Shown: in pieces, positions 51,587-60,315 of the stretch
How the letters are laid out: the number at the start of each line of letters is the position of its first letter
Numbering within the stretch: the first letter of the stretch is position 1
DNA from: Weeksellaceae bacterium
GTDB lineage: Bacteria; Bacteroidota; Bacteroidia; Flavobacteriales; Weeksellaceae
Direction: 5' to 3'
Length of the DNA stretch: 64,000 nucleotides
NCBI GenBank assembly: GCA_949788275.1
Contig: OX460916.1
Location: 2,976,001 to 3,040,000, forward strand
The notes under the pieces: model-generated
Database searches by the model: none
Told to the model about the DNA's origin: nothing
Seen by the model: the letters and a program-made list of their open reading frames with translations, nothing else
Program-made: the position numbers and the translations under genes

Positions 51587-52087
51587 TTAATCGAATTGAT
51601 TAGGGTATTCTTTTCGGACGTTTTCAATTTTTGCTTCAACCGCTTTTTGCAGATCGGCTTGAAACTGAATTAAGCGTTCCTGCAATGTACTATTGGTTGC
51701 CCCAAGAATTCGCGCAGCAAGTATACCAGCGTTTTTGGCACCATCTACTGCGACTGTCGCAACAGGAATTCCATTGGGCATTTGCAGGATCGATAGGATC
51801 GAATCCCAACCATCAATAGAGTTCGACGATTTTATAGGTACTCCAATAACGGGTAAAGGCGTAATTGAAGCCACCATTCCTGGTAAATGGGCAGCCCCAC
51901 CAGCTCCGGCTATAATAACTTGAATGCCACGCTCATGGGCTGTTTTCGCATAATCGAACATGCGTTGCGGTGTGCGGTGAGCCGACACAATGGTTAATTC
52001 GAACGGAATATTCAATTCGGTTAACAATTCAGCTGCTTGTTTCATAATTGGCAAATCGCTATCGCTGCCCATAATAATTCCAACCAT
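51587..52087 (-). CDS. purE: N5-carboxyaminoimidazole ribonucleotide mutase
   Basis: A 166-residue class I PurE that moves the carboxyl group from N5-CAIR to CAIR in purine synthesis. Motifs: [10 protein letters not shown] (6-15), [10 protein letters not shown] (about 39-48) with the catalytic His, and [14 protein letters not shown] (about 61-74). It forms an octamer in known cases. It starts 3 bp after the purK stop, so the two steps are coupled. Confidence 0.96.
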   Translation of the reverse strand: MVGIIMGSDSDLPIMKQAAELLTELNIPFELTIVSAHRTPQRMFDYAKTAHERGIQVIIAGAGGAAHLPGMVASITPLPVIGVPIKSSNSIDGWDSILSILQMPNGIPVATVAVDGAKNAGILAARILGATNSTLQERLIQFQADLQKAVEAKIENVRKEYPNQFD

Positions 52088-52090
52088 AAT

Positions 52091-53218
52091 TTATTTTTTT
52101 GCAACCACCTCAATGGTTTCGTTTACGTGTTTTATGTTTTGTTTCAATTGTTCAAGATCATCGTGTACCAAAGTGATATGCCCCATTTTTCGTCCTGGTT
52201 TTGTAATTGCCTTTGCATACCAATGCAAGTAACTGCCTGGGATAGCCAACAACTGATCGATGTTTTTAATCGCTGCCGCTCCCGTTTCACCTTCGGCACC
52301 AATTAAGTTGACCATAGCCGAAGTCGTCATTAATTTGGTCGAACCTAGTGGTAGCTCCAATAATGTACGCAACATTTGATCGAATTGTGAACTATAGGCC
52401 GCTTCAATGGTTGAGTGACCCGAGTTATGAACCCGTGATGCGGTTTCATTTACCCACAGTGTTTCATCCTTGTTTAAAAATAATTCAACGGCAAAAACAC
52501 CAGGCGACTGTAAGGCTTTTACCACCTGGGCTGCTAATTCTTCTGCACGTTTTGTTATATGTTCATCCAAGGTCGAAGGAATTAATAAATAATCCAACAG
52601 ATTATAGGTTTCATTAAAAACCAACTCTACGGTGGGGTAAGTCACTACATTCCCTAAATGATCAGCCACAGCTACTACAGCAATTTCTCGGTCTAAATTT
52701 GCTGGTGTTTCAAAAATAGAAGGTGCATCAAGCAATTTGGGTAAATCGTCTACAGAACGTAAAAATTGAACCCCTTTGCCATCATAGCCATCCTTTCTCG
52801 TTTTCTGAAACAACGGATAATCAACATCCATATGCTGTAATTCATCCACATTTTCTAAACCAAAAAAAGGTGCCGTCGGAATGTTATGTTGTACATAAAA
52901 TTCTTTCTGAACACCTTTGTCTTGTATAATGGCCAATGCTTCAGGATCGGGAACAACTTTTTTTCCAATCGACTTTAGATAACGTAATGCTTCTACATTC
53001 ACATGTTCTATTTCGATTCCTATGGCGTCTAAATCTTTTCCAAATTCAACCACGGTTTCGTAATCCTTGAAATCTCCTTGTACAAAATGATGCGCATGTG
53101 GGGCACACGGGGCATCAGCTGCAGGATCTAAAATACTTATTTCAACAGGGTATTGCAATGCATTTTGCAAAAACATATAACCCAATTGTCCTCCTCCTAA
53201 AATTCCGATTTTTGTCAT
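52091..53218 (-). CDS. purK: N5-carboxyaminoimidazole ribonucleotide synthase
   Basis: A 375-residue ATP-grasp enzyme that uses bicarbonate and ATP to carboxylate AIR. N-terminal GILGGGQLGYMFLQNA (4-19), the ATP-grasp region with KTRKDGYDGKGVQ, and the metal/ATP site ELFLNKDETLWVNETASRVHNSGH. Full length. It is the first gene of the purK-purE-50303 unit. No PurR-like or purine-riboswitch sequence was found upstream. Confidence 0.96.
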   Translation of the reverse strand: MTKIGILGGGQLGYMFLQNALQYPVEISILDPAADAPCAPHAHHFVQGDFKDYETVVEFGKDLDAIGIEIEHVNVEALRYLKSIGKKVVPDPEALAIIQDKGVQKEFYVQHNIPTAPFFGLENVDELQHMDVDYPLFQKTRKDGYDGKGVQFLRSVDDLPKLLDAPSIFETPANLDREIAVVAVADHLGNVVTYPTVELVFNETYNLLDYLLIPSTLDEHITKRAEELAAQVVKALQSPGVFAVELFLNKDETLWVNETASRVHNSGHSTIEAAYSSQFDQMLRTLLELPLGSTKLMTTSAMVNLIGAEGETGAAAIKNIDQLLAIPGSYLHWYAKAITKPGRKMGHITLVHDDLEQLKQNIKHVNETIEVVAKK

Positions 53219-53280
53219 AAGGCGAAGTTAATGAATAATATAATTGATACTTTTACAACACGCAAAAATATATTGACGAG

Positions 53281-54222
53281 ATGTTAACAAAATGGACTAA
53301 AATTTTATGTATTGCCTTTTTCTTACTGTATGCCCTGGGAAAGAGTTTTTCTGATTATTGGATAATGGATATGCTGGTACAATACAGCCTTTATACGCTA
53401 GGGTTCGCGTTCATTTTCTTAATTATTTATACCATTGCTGCACGCAAGCAACAAAATAAAAACATTCTTTTTTTAGTGGCCCTATTCGCCCTTCCTTATT
53501 TCATGTACCGCGATGTGAATAACTTTTACTTTGGAACCAATCAACATGGCGAGGAATCGAATTTTAAAATAGTTTCCATTAACATTTATTCAGGTAATGC
53601 GAATGCGCAACCATTGGAAGATTATTTAACCAAAGAAAATCCAGATTTAATTGTTCTGCAAGAATTAACACCGGCATGGCAAGCTAAATTAGATTTTCTT
53701 CGCAAAAACTATCCGTATTATAAAGAAGAAGTGCGTTCGAATAACTTCGGAATTGGGGCATACAGCAAAACGCCTTTTACACAAATAACAACCAAGAACT
53801 ACATCGATGATATGCACCCGTCTTTATTGGCTGAAATGACGGTGAATGGAAAAGCTTTAGCATTAGTTATGACCCATCCTGTGCCTCCACTAATGGGACA
53901 AGAACGCTTTGAGAAGCGTAATAAACAATATCGTTTATTAAAAAAGGAGATTGATGAGCTGCGCTTTGAGAACATCATTTTAATTGGCGATTTAAACAGT
54001 ACGGTCTTTTCACCTAATTTCAAGTTGGTCCAATCAGACAAGATGAAAGATGCTCGCTCAGGCTTTGGTTTACAAAACACCTGGAATGCTTTCTATCCTA
54101 TATTTCGTACCAATATCGACCAATGTTGGGTTTCAAAATCCATGGGTGTTACCAATTTTTATACAGGCGATGCTATTCAGTCGGATCATCTACCCATTGT
54201 AGCCGAATTACAAATTAATTAA
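53281..54222 (+). CDS. Membrane-anchored endonuclease/exonuclease/phosphatase family protein
   Basis: A 313-residue protein. Membrane helices at about 7-25, 30-50 and 58-77, then an EEP fold domain (about 95-313): NIYSGN, the metal-binding Glu in DLIVLQELTP, the His in MTHPVPP, LIGDLNST and the catalytic SDHLPIVAEL. Substrates in this superfamily range from DNA to phospholipids and inositol phosphates; the membrane anchor facing out hints at a phosphatase or lipase type, but this is open. It is divergent from purK and followed 14 bp later by repeat copy 5. Confidence 0.85.
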   Translation: MLTKWTKILCIAFFLLYALGKSFSDYWIMDMLVQYSLYTLGFAFIFLIIYTIAARKQQNKNILFLVALFALPYFMYRDVNNFYFGTNQHGEESNFKIVSINIYSGNANAQPLEDYLTKENPDLIVLQELTPAWQAKLDFLRKNYPYYKEEVRSNNFGIGAYSKTPFTQITTKNYIDDMHPSLLAEMTVNGKALALVMTHPVPPLMGQERFEKRNKQYRLLKKEIDELRFENIILIGDLNSTVFSPNFKLVQSDKMKDARSGFGLQNTWNAFYPIFRTNIDQCWVSKSMGVTNFYTGDAIQSDHLPIVAELQIN

Positions 54223-54236
54223 ACGGTATACCATTT

Positions 54237-54390
54237 GGGCGGCCGCTACGCGCCGGGCTTTCCGCACTCGCTTTTCGGTTGCGTTTCACTTCACCAAAAA
54301 GCTCAAACAATTGCTGCAATCCCTGCCGCAGCGCCTGTTTATTTAAATGTTCTCCAAGAACATTTAAATAAACAGGCGTTTAAGGTTTTA
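54237..54390 (+). repeat. Structured GC-rich repeat, copy 5
   Basis: Core 54237-54329 starts GGGCGGCCGCTACGCGCC and ends ATCCCTGCCGC. Its inner hairpin (GCTTTTCGG.. / ..CCAAAAAGC) and its second hairpin (54332-54353 / 54357-54378, a perfect 22-bp stem) have sequences unrelated to those of copy 1. It ends with the TTTAAGGTTT motif. Confidence 0.85.
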
Positions 54391-54442
54391 TGAATGAAAG
54401 GAGGATCAATTTTTTCGAGATTTTCTTAAAAACCGAGAAGCC

Positions 54443-54557
54443 GCGGCAAGGATAGAAGTGGAAATTTTTGTTGGGAAACCTATTTCCTTGTGCTTCTTCA
54501 TCTTCCATTTCCCAACAAAAATTGGGAACGGATAGCCTGACCCGTAGGGTGCCGCCC
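54443..54557 (-). repeat. Structured GC-rich repeat, copy 6 (inverted to copy 5)
   Basis: In the minus direction it starts GGGCGGCACCCTACGGGTC, then GGCTATCCG, and ends ATCCTTGCCGC. The inner hairpin is new: a perfect 16-bp stem (54463-54478 / 54508-54523) based on AATTTTTGTTGGGAAA. It faces copy 5 head to head across about 50 bp. Confidence 0.8.
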
Positions 54558-54667
54558 AAATAAATAAATCTTTCAATATTTTTAATTGACTGAGAATTAA
54601 TGAGTAATAAGCAACGGTGAAATATTTTTTTATTATCAACTTTTAACGATATATTTGCGCCAACATA

Positions 54668-54738
54668 GAAAGGGGTGCTTCGCAAGAGGCTGAGATTATA
54701 CCCACTGAACCTGGGCAGGTAATGCTGCTAAGGGAAAT
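54668..54738 (+). ncRNA. TPP (thiamine pyrophosphate) riboswitch aptamer
   Basis: Conserved THI-box parts in order: GGGGTGC, GGCTGAGATTATACCC, TGAACCTGGGCAGGTAATGC and TGCTAAGGGAAATG. These fit the pyrimidine-sensor and pyrophosphate-sensor helices. It lies about 80 bp before a TonB-dependent receptor gene, the usual place of thiamine-regulated outer-membrane receptors in this phylum. Confidence 0.95.
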
Positions 54739-54747
54739 GGTACTTCA

Positions 54748-54786
54748 CCAAATTACTTAGGCATGTCTGTTATGCACGTAATTTGG
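54748..54786 (+). promoter_or_regulatory. Probable expression platform hairpin of the TPP riboswitch
   Basis: Arms CCAAATTAC (54748-54756) and GTAATTTGG (54778-54786) with an inner GCAT/ATGC pair. No strong T-tract follows, so control may be on translation or by a weak terminator. Confidence 0.55.
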
Positions 54787-54815
54787 CTCCTTTCATAAAT
54801 TTAAAAAATATTTTT

Positions 54816-56945
54816 ATGAAAAGGTCTATTTTTATGCTGTCACTTCTAGGGACAGTCGTTTTACAAGCACAAGAATTAACTACACAAGACAGTATTTCAA
54901 CCATTGGTTTGGAAGGTGTAAATCTTATTGAAAAATTACCAATTACGGTAGAGAAAATTACCAAAGAAAAACTGCAACAAAAGAATTTGGGTCAAGATGT
55001 ACCCACGTTACTGAACAATGCAACATCGGTTTTAACATCGTCTGATACGGGCAATGGTATTGGTTATTCAACATTAAGAATCCGTGGTTTATCAGAATCT
55101 CAGGTGAATGTTACCATGAATGGTATTCCATTAAACAATGGTGAGTCGCAGGGTGTTTTCTGGGTGAATATGCCCGATTTAGCTTCGTCGACCAACAGTA
55201 TTACGATACAGCGTGGAGTAGGATCGTCTTCGAACGGAATGGCTGCTTTTGGTGCAAGTGTAAACATTGAAACACAAAAACCGTCGGTGAAACCTTATGC
55301 GGAGATCGCTTCGTCTTGGGGAAGTTTTAATGCACAAAAATACACGGTGCAAGCAGGAACGGGTAAAATGTTGAACAATAAATTAAGCATTGATGGTCGT
55401 TTTTCTAAAATCGACTCGAAAGGCTATGTAGATCGGGCGAATAATGATTTATTATCGTATGATGTTACGGCTTTATTGGAGTTAAATTCGAATACATCTT
55501 TCCGCTTTCAGAACATGTTCGGTCGGGAAGTCACCTACCAAGCTTGGAATGGAATTAGTAAAGGCGATATGGCGAAGGATAGAAAATTTAATTCTGCGGG
55601 GGCAATCTATAATAAAGATTGGACAGAGGTAATTGGTTATTACGATAATGAAGTGGATAACTACCGTCAAAATCATTACTACTTAACATGGAACCAGAAC
55701 TACGGCAGCGATTGGAAGTCGAACTTAACAGTGCATTACACCAAAGGGAAAGGGTTTTATGAAAATTACAAGCAAGATGCGAAATTAGCGAAATACAACC
55801 TGCCTGATTTTCCGATTTCGAAAACCGATTTAATTCGTAAAAAATATTTAGATAACGATTTTTATGGGTTCAATTTTGAATTAGAAAATAGAAAATTAGG
55901 CGACTTAGAATTATACTTAGGGGCATCAGCGAATCAGTACGATGGCGATCATTACGGGCATATTCAATGGATGAAAGATTTTAATTGGACCGATACATCG
56001 TTTAAGTTTTATAACAATAACGCTCTTAAGACACAAGCTTCTGCTTATGTGAAAGCCTTATACAAAGTTGGCGATTTTGAACTGTATGGCGATTTACAAT
56101 ATCGTTACGTAGATTATAAAACAAAATACAATGCCAATGGCGAAAATAAAAGCGAAGCTTTTCGCCCTTTCGAAGATCATTTCAATTTCTTTAACCCAAA
56201 AGCAGGGGTGAATTTTAAGTTAGCTTCCAATCAAACGATTTATGCGGCTTATGGAATCTCGCAACGCGAGCCTTTGCGTAAAGATTATGAAGGGGCTGCA
56301 GAAAAACCAAAATCAGAGTTTTTACAGGATATTGAACTAGGTTACCGCTTGGTTGGGCCCTTGCAGTTAAGTGCAAACCTTTATTACATGGGGTACAAAG
56401 ATCAGTTGGTACAAACGGGTGCAATGAATGATGTAGGGGCTTATCGCAGAGAAAATGCTGGCAAAAGTTACCGTACAGGTATTGAATTAGACGCTACTTA
56501 TCCACTTATTGAGAATTATCTTACAGTATTTGGGAATCTAAACTGGAGTAAAAACATCAATAAAGATTACTTAATGATGGATGAAAATAACAATCCCTAC
56601 AAAAAAGATACAAAAACGTCGTATTCTCCAGAAATCATTAGCTCTTTTGGGTTCGAAGTAAAACCAATGAAAACCTTAGCGATTAATTTAATGAATAAAT
56701 ATGTTGGTGAACAATATTTAGCGAATACAGAGCCGGTTGATGGAAAGTTAGATAGTTATTTTGTGTCGGATCTATTAATTCGATACACGCCTAATTGGTT
56801 TAATTTGAAAAAATTAGAGTTATCGCTTTTAATTAATAATATTTTCGATAAAGAATATATAAGCTATGGCGCTTATGATGGTGAGCCTTATTACTATCCT
56901 CAAGCTGGAATTAACATCCTTGGTGGTGTACGCATACGATTATAA
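54816..56945 (+). CDS. TonB-dependent outer-membrane receptor, probably for thiamine or a precursor
   Basis: A 709-residue receptor. The start MKRSIFMLSLLGTVVLQAQ (54816) gives a proper signal peptide; an upstream in-frame ATG at 54783 lies in the riboswitch hairpin and is rejected. Plug domain at about 40-150 (DVPTLLNNATSVLTSSDTGNGIGYSTLRIRGL and NGIPLNNGESQGVFWVNMPDL). A 22-strand barrel follows with the C-terminal strand INILGGVRIRL. The TPP riboswitch in front makes thiamine or a thiamine phosphate the likely substrate (inference from regulation). It is monocistronic with its own terminator. Confidence 0.92.
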   Translation: MKRSIFMLSLLGTVVLQAQELTTQDSISTIGLEGVNLIEKLPITVEKITKEKLQQKNLGQDVPTLLNNATSVLTSSDTGNGIGYSTLRIRGLSESQVNVTMNGIPLNNGESQGVFWVNMPDLASSTNSITIQRGVGSSSNGMAAFGASVNIETQKPSVKPYAEIASSWGSFNAQKYTVQAGTGKMLNNKLSIDGRFSKIDSKGYVDRANNDLLSYDVTALLELNSNTSFRFQNMFGREVTYQAWNGISKGDMAKDRKFNSAGAIYNKDWTEVIGYYDNEVDNYRQNHYYLTWNQNYGSDWKSNLTVHYTKGKGFYENYKQDAKLAKYNLPDFPISKTDLIRKKYLDNDFYGFNFELENRKLGDLELYLGASANQYDGDHYGHIQWMKDFNWTDTSFKFYNNNALKTQASAYVKALYKVGDFELYGDLQYRYVDYKTKYNANGENKSEAFRPFEDHFNFFNPKAGVNFKLASNQTIYAAYGISQREPLRKDYEGAAEKPKSEFLQDIELGYRLVGPLQLSANLYYMGYKDQLVQTGAMNDVGAYRRENAGKSYRTGIELDATYPLIENYLTVFGNLNWSKNINKDYLMMDENNNPYKKDTKTSYSPEIISSFGFEVKPMKTLAINLMNKYVGEQYLANTEPVDGKLDSYFVSDLLIRYTPNWFNLKKLELSLLINNIFDKEYISYGAYDGEPYYYPQAGINILGGVRIRL

Positions 56946-56983
56946 GTTTACGCTAACCACCTAAACTATTTTTTCTCCTCAAG

Positions 56984-57011
56984 AAATCCACTGTTTCAGT
57001 GGATTTTTTTT
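56984..57011 (+). terminator. Terminator of the TonB receptor gene
   Basis: A 10-bp stem AAATCCACTG / CAGTGGATTT with a 3-nt loop and a T-tract. Confidence 0.88.
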
Positions 57012-57076
57012 GTTCCCTCTTTTATCCGCAGCAATTTTTAAAAATGAAGTACTTTTGTAATGAAAAATATTCTTTT

Positions 57077-57520
57077 ATGAAACGATTGAGCAGTTTATGG
57101 TTCGTGATAGTGGGGATTGGGTTTTGTACTTCATGCGCTGATGATGATACGCCACCAATTAGCCAACAACAATTGTTGGAAAATACATGGCATTTAACCG
57201 AAATTCAAATTACGGATCCACTGAAAGAAGTCACCGTAGATCGCTTAGATAAATGTAGACGCCAAACTCAATTGGTTTTAAATGATAAAACATTTCAATC
57301 GAATTCTTTTCAGAATGTAGATGCGAAATGCGAAGAAACAGTAGCCAATGGTGAGTGGATTTTTTCTCAACGTAAAATCAGCTTTAAATCACCAGAGCAT
57401 GAAGAGGCAAAAGAATACACGGTTAGTCAATTATCTCCTACAAAATTCACTTTGGTAGAAACGATTTTAGGTGAAGTAGAAACAGAGATTACCCTAAAAA
57501 CGTATTTATTTACGCGTTAA
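57077..57520 (+). CDS. Lipocalin-like lipoprotein
   Basis: A 147-residue lipoprotein from MKRLSSLWFVIV (57077); the frame is open to 56999, but that would start in the terminator of the receptor gene. Lipobox TSC at about residue 17. The mature part has the pattern of small lipocalin-like proteins of Bacteroidota: LLENTWHLTEIQI, then CRRQTQLVLNDKTF and GEWIFSQRKISFKS. The role is unknown. Its stop overlaps the convergent DUF3748 gene by 4 bp. Confidence 0.7.
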   Translation: MKRLSSLWFVIVGIGFCTSCADDDTPPISQQQLLENTWHLTEIQITDPLKEVTVDRLDKCRRQTQLVLNDKTFQSNSFQNVDAKCEETVANGEWIFSQRKISFKSPEHEEAKEYTVSQLSPTKFTLVETILGEVETEITLKTYLFTR

Positions 57521-58800
57521 TTTGAACCGAATTTAGGCACTCTTATCTTGAAAATTTGTAAATAAGGGGTTGTATGATAGGTCACATATTGATTAAAATA
57601 GATCCATACCCCATCTTTTGACCAATTTGGAATTCCTGCTAATCGGTTAGCGGTGGTTAAGGCGTTGTAGATCACAATTTCTTGGTCGTGTTGAATAGCG
57701 AAAACCACTAGACAATTGTTTCTAAAATACGTGAGTTTTAAACCATCTTCACTCAGATTAATAGGCGAATGAATCGATTTTGATTCATGGGTGAGTTGCT
57801 CCATATTTTTGTTTAAAGTATGTACACGAAAAATCTGCGTGATATTGTTTTTATCTTCCATTAAACAATAAATCCAATCACCAGTTGGACTAGAGCGCAG
57901 CCAATGCCTAAAATCACTTACTCCTTTTTGAGTGAAAGTGATTCGTTCTTGGATAACTCCTTTGGGAATACCGGGTAAGGTCGTTGTTGATCCAGTAAGT
58001 GATTTTTCTCCTTCTTTGGTTAAGTCGTTGGGAAGTTGAGCAATAAAAATTTCGGTTTTCAGTCGTCCATTTTCATCCCTTACCTGTCCCTGAAAAGCGA
58101 TTTGTCTTTTGGTATTTACCCAGCATTCGTCAAAGGCTTTTTCTATTTCATCGGAACCATTTCGAGCTGTATGAACAACATTGGAAATAATAACCGAAAA
58201 CATTTTCCCAGCATTATTCTCCATAGAGTCATCTGCTGCGACTTCAACCGCTTTTTTAAACATACAACCCACAACACGCTGATCTTTGATTGCATGATTG
58301 CTTGCTGAGGCTTGTTCAATTACATAATCATTGTAGGTAAAACTAATTAAAGTAGCTTCCTTATTCCATGCATGGGAGTGGGTTCCGCCCCGCAATGCAC
58401 CAACTGTAAAAGGAGGTGTAATATTTCGGGCATCCATAAAAATAGGCTCCTGTGGCTTGTCAACGTCTATACTTACAGCAGTTCGTCTTGTTGCTGAATA
58501 AGGGTTTTCTAAGGATGCATTACGTATTCCGTGAATAAAAATAACTTCGTTGTTAAGGGGTGAGAAAGAAACAGCCCCAACACCAGGTCCATAGAATGCA
58601 TCTGAGAAGGTCTGATAAAGAGTTCTTATTTCCATTGTTTCCGTGTGTACCATGGAAATTGTATTCGCTGAGGATAATTGGCTATCGTTGTTTCGATTAT
58701 CAAAAACCACCCATTGATCATTCGGTGAAACAACATGTGAATGATGCAAGGTATGTCCTTGCTGATCAGAAGTTAACGGAATTGGTGTACTTTTATTCAT
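57517..58800 (-). CDS. DUF3748 family protein (YidR-like beta-propeller)
   Basis: A 427-residue soluble protein of the DUF3748 family, to which E. coli YidR belongs. It starts with PIPLTSDQQGHTLHHSHVVSPNDQWVVFDNRNND and has recurring WD/TolB-like blades: GVGAVSFSPLNNEVIFIHG, GALRGGTHSHAWNKEATLISFTYND, FRHWLRSSPTGDWIYCLMED and GIPNWSKDGVWIYFNQY. A propeller fold is likely; the function of the family is unknown. No signal peptide is evident. It is divergent from the second ECF sigma gene. Confidence 0.85.
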   Translation of the reverse strand: MNKSTPIPLTSDQQGHTLHHSHVVSPNDQWVVFDNRNNDSQLSSANTISMVHTETMEIRTLYQTFSDAFYGPGVGAVSFSPLNNEVIFIHGIRNASLENPYSATRRTAVSIDVDKPQEPIFMDARNITPPFTVGALRGGTHSHAWNKEATLISFTYNDYVIEQASASNHAIKDQRVVGCMFKKAVEVAADDSMENNAGKMFSVIISNVVHTARNGSDEIEKAFDECWVNTKRQIAFQGQVRDENGRLKTEIFIAQLPNDLTKEGEKSLTGSTTTLPGIPKGVIQERITFTQKGVSDFRHWLRSSPTGDWIYCLMEDKNNITQIFRVHTLNKNMEQLTHESKSIHSPINLSEDGLKLTYFRNNCLVVFAIQHDQEIVIYNALTTANRLAGIPNWSKDGVWIYFNQYVTYHTTPYLQIFKIRVPKFGSN

Positions 58801-58849
58801 GGATAAATTTTCTATCCCAAAGATAAAAGATAATTATTTTAAAAAATGA

Positions 58850-58877
58850 TGCAACATTTTAATTATCGTTGCGACTT
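58850..58877 (+). promoter_or_regulatory. Candidate ECF promoter of the second sigma operon
   Basis: TGCAACA (58850-58856), 15 nt, CGACTT (58872-58877), 18-33 bp before the possible TTG starts. Same layout as the CGCAACC/CATCT promoters but with different boxes, which suggests a separate specificity. Confidence 0.5.
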
Positions 58878-58894
58878 CATAGTATAAAGCCGAA

Positions 58895-59461
58895 TTGTTG
58901 GAAGTTAAATTGAGCATAAACGAATCAGATTTAGTTACACGCTGTATAGCGGGTGAAGAGCGCGCATATTCGATTTTGTATAGTAAATATGCAGCGAGTG
59001 TTTATAATTCTGTTAGTCGGATGTTAACCAATTCAGCTGAGGCAGAAGATATGTTGCAAGAAGCATTTTGTGTGGCTTTTGAACAATTAGATCGTTTGCA
59101 AAACCAAGATAATTTTGAAGGCTGGGTGAAACGTATTGCAATTAACCGAACAGTTTCTTTCCTACGAAAAAAGAAACACGTTTTTAAAGACGATTATTTT
59201 TATGAGGCTATTGTTGATGAGGAACACGATATAAGCGAAGAATTTTTATTTCAACGCCAAGTCGATGATGTAAAAAAAGCCATTGAAGCATTACCCGAAG
59301 GCTATAGAACAATTGTTTCGTTGTATTTGTTTGAAGAAATTCCGCAAGAAGAAATTGCTCATATGCTTGGGTTGAGCTATTCTACGGTTCGCACACAGTA
59401 TCACCGAGCTAAAAAGAAAATATATTTATCCCTTATAGATAAACAAGACTATGGAAGATGA
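58895..59461 (+). CDS. ECF-type RNA polymerase sigma factor (second)
   Basis: A 188-residue sigma factor. Region 2 at about 25-95 (AEAEDMLQEAFCVAFEQLDRLQ, then GWVKRIAINRTVSFLRKKK); region 4 at about 125-180 (LPEGYRTIVSLYLFEEIPQEEIAHMLGLSYSTVRTQYHRAKKK). There is no ATG near the start: in-frame TTG codons occur at 58895, 58898 and 58910, so initiation is at TTG. The stop overlaps the next gene by 11 bp. It heads a unit with a HEAT-repeat membrane protein and a DUF4097 protein. Confidence 0.92.
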   Translation: MLEVKLSINESDLVTRCIAGEERAYSILYSKYAASVYNSVSRMLTNSAEAEDMLQEAFCVAFEQLDRLQNQDNFEGWVKRIAINRTVSFLRKKKHVFKDDYFYEAIVDEEHDISEEFLFQRQVDDVKKAIEALPEGYRTIVSLYLFEEIPQEEIAHMLGLSYSTVRTQYHRAKKKIYLSLIDKQDYGR

Positions 59462-60296
59462 TTTATTAAAAAAATACATTGCGACTAACCGATCAGCTTT
59501 TGATACCCAAAAACTTCCAGATGGAATGTTTGGGAGAATCCAAATTGATCTAAAAAAGCGGAAAAAGCGTAAAAAACAACGGAGCATTTTTCGTTATGCT
59601 GCAGCGGCTTCTATCGTTGTACTCACGTCACTTATATTTGTTTTTAATAACCAAGATCAACCAACTATAGATCAACAATTGGTAAAAGATCAATCTAAAG
59701 GAAAGCAAATTATGCCCATCAATTTAGACTCCATAGAACGTCTTCAAGACCAAGAAAAGATAGTGCACGATGAAAATAGTAGACGAGAAATAGATAAAGG
59801 ACCATTGGGGAAAAATAACGTTCAATCAAATACGAACTTTAATGTAAGGAAAAATGAATCTAAAGCTAGTTCAAATATACCTTCTGAAACGCAATTGTTA
59901 GCAGCATTATATGATACAGAATCTGTAGGGAATCGTTTAACAGCAGTTTTACAAATAAAAGAAAAACCAACATTAAATCAACAAATGAAAAATACACTAT
60001 GCGATGTATTCTTAACCGATGAGAATGAAAATGTCCGCTTAGCGATTTTAGACATTTTAGCTAATTATTCCCATGAGAAACCAGTTTTGGAGGTCTTTGG
60101 AACTGCTTTAAGTAATGGTGAAGATCCATTTGTTCAAATTGAATTAGCTAAAATGTTAAGTACATCCAATGACCCTATTATAAAAGAAAAATTAGAAAAA
60201 CTTCTTTGGAACGATCAATTAATGGAATCGGTAAGAGAAGAGGTTTATTTAGCTATGGCAAGAGGAAATAAAAACAATCATCATTTCAACGACTAA
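59451..60296 (+). CDS. Anti-sigma-like membrane protein with HEAT-type repeats
   Basis: A 281-residue protein. Residues 1-45 form a basic cytoplasmic part (KKRKKRKKQRSIFRYA), with one membrane helix at about 47-65, then a polar linker and a periplasmic helical domain (about 155-275) whose units resemble HEAT repeats (DENENVRLAILDILANYSHEKPVLEVFGTAL). It overlaps the sigma gene by 11 bp and has the anchor layout of an anti-sigma factor, so it probably holds the sigma factor at the membrane (inference). Confidence 0.75.
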   Translation: MEDDLLKKYIATNRSAFDTQKLPDGMFGRIQIDLKKRKKRKKQRSIFRYAAAASIVVLTSLIFVFNNQDQPTIDQQLVKDQSKGKQIMPINLDSIERLQDQEKIVHDENSRREIDKGPLGKNNVQSNTNFNVRKNESKASSNIPSETQLLAALYDTESVGNRLTAVLQIKEKPTLNQQMKNTLCDVFLTDENENVRLAILDILANYSHEKPVLEVFGTALSNGEDPFVQIELAKMLSTSNDPIIKEKLEKLLWNDQLMESVREEVYLAMARGNKNNHHFND

Positions 60297-60315
60297 TTAT
60301 AAAAACAGCAACACC

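Noticed and set aside
54380-54685. Two overlapping minus-strand open frames of 77-101 codons
   Set aside because: They cross repeat copy 6 and the TPP aptamer; no plausible protein.
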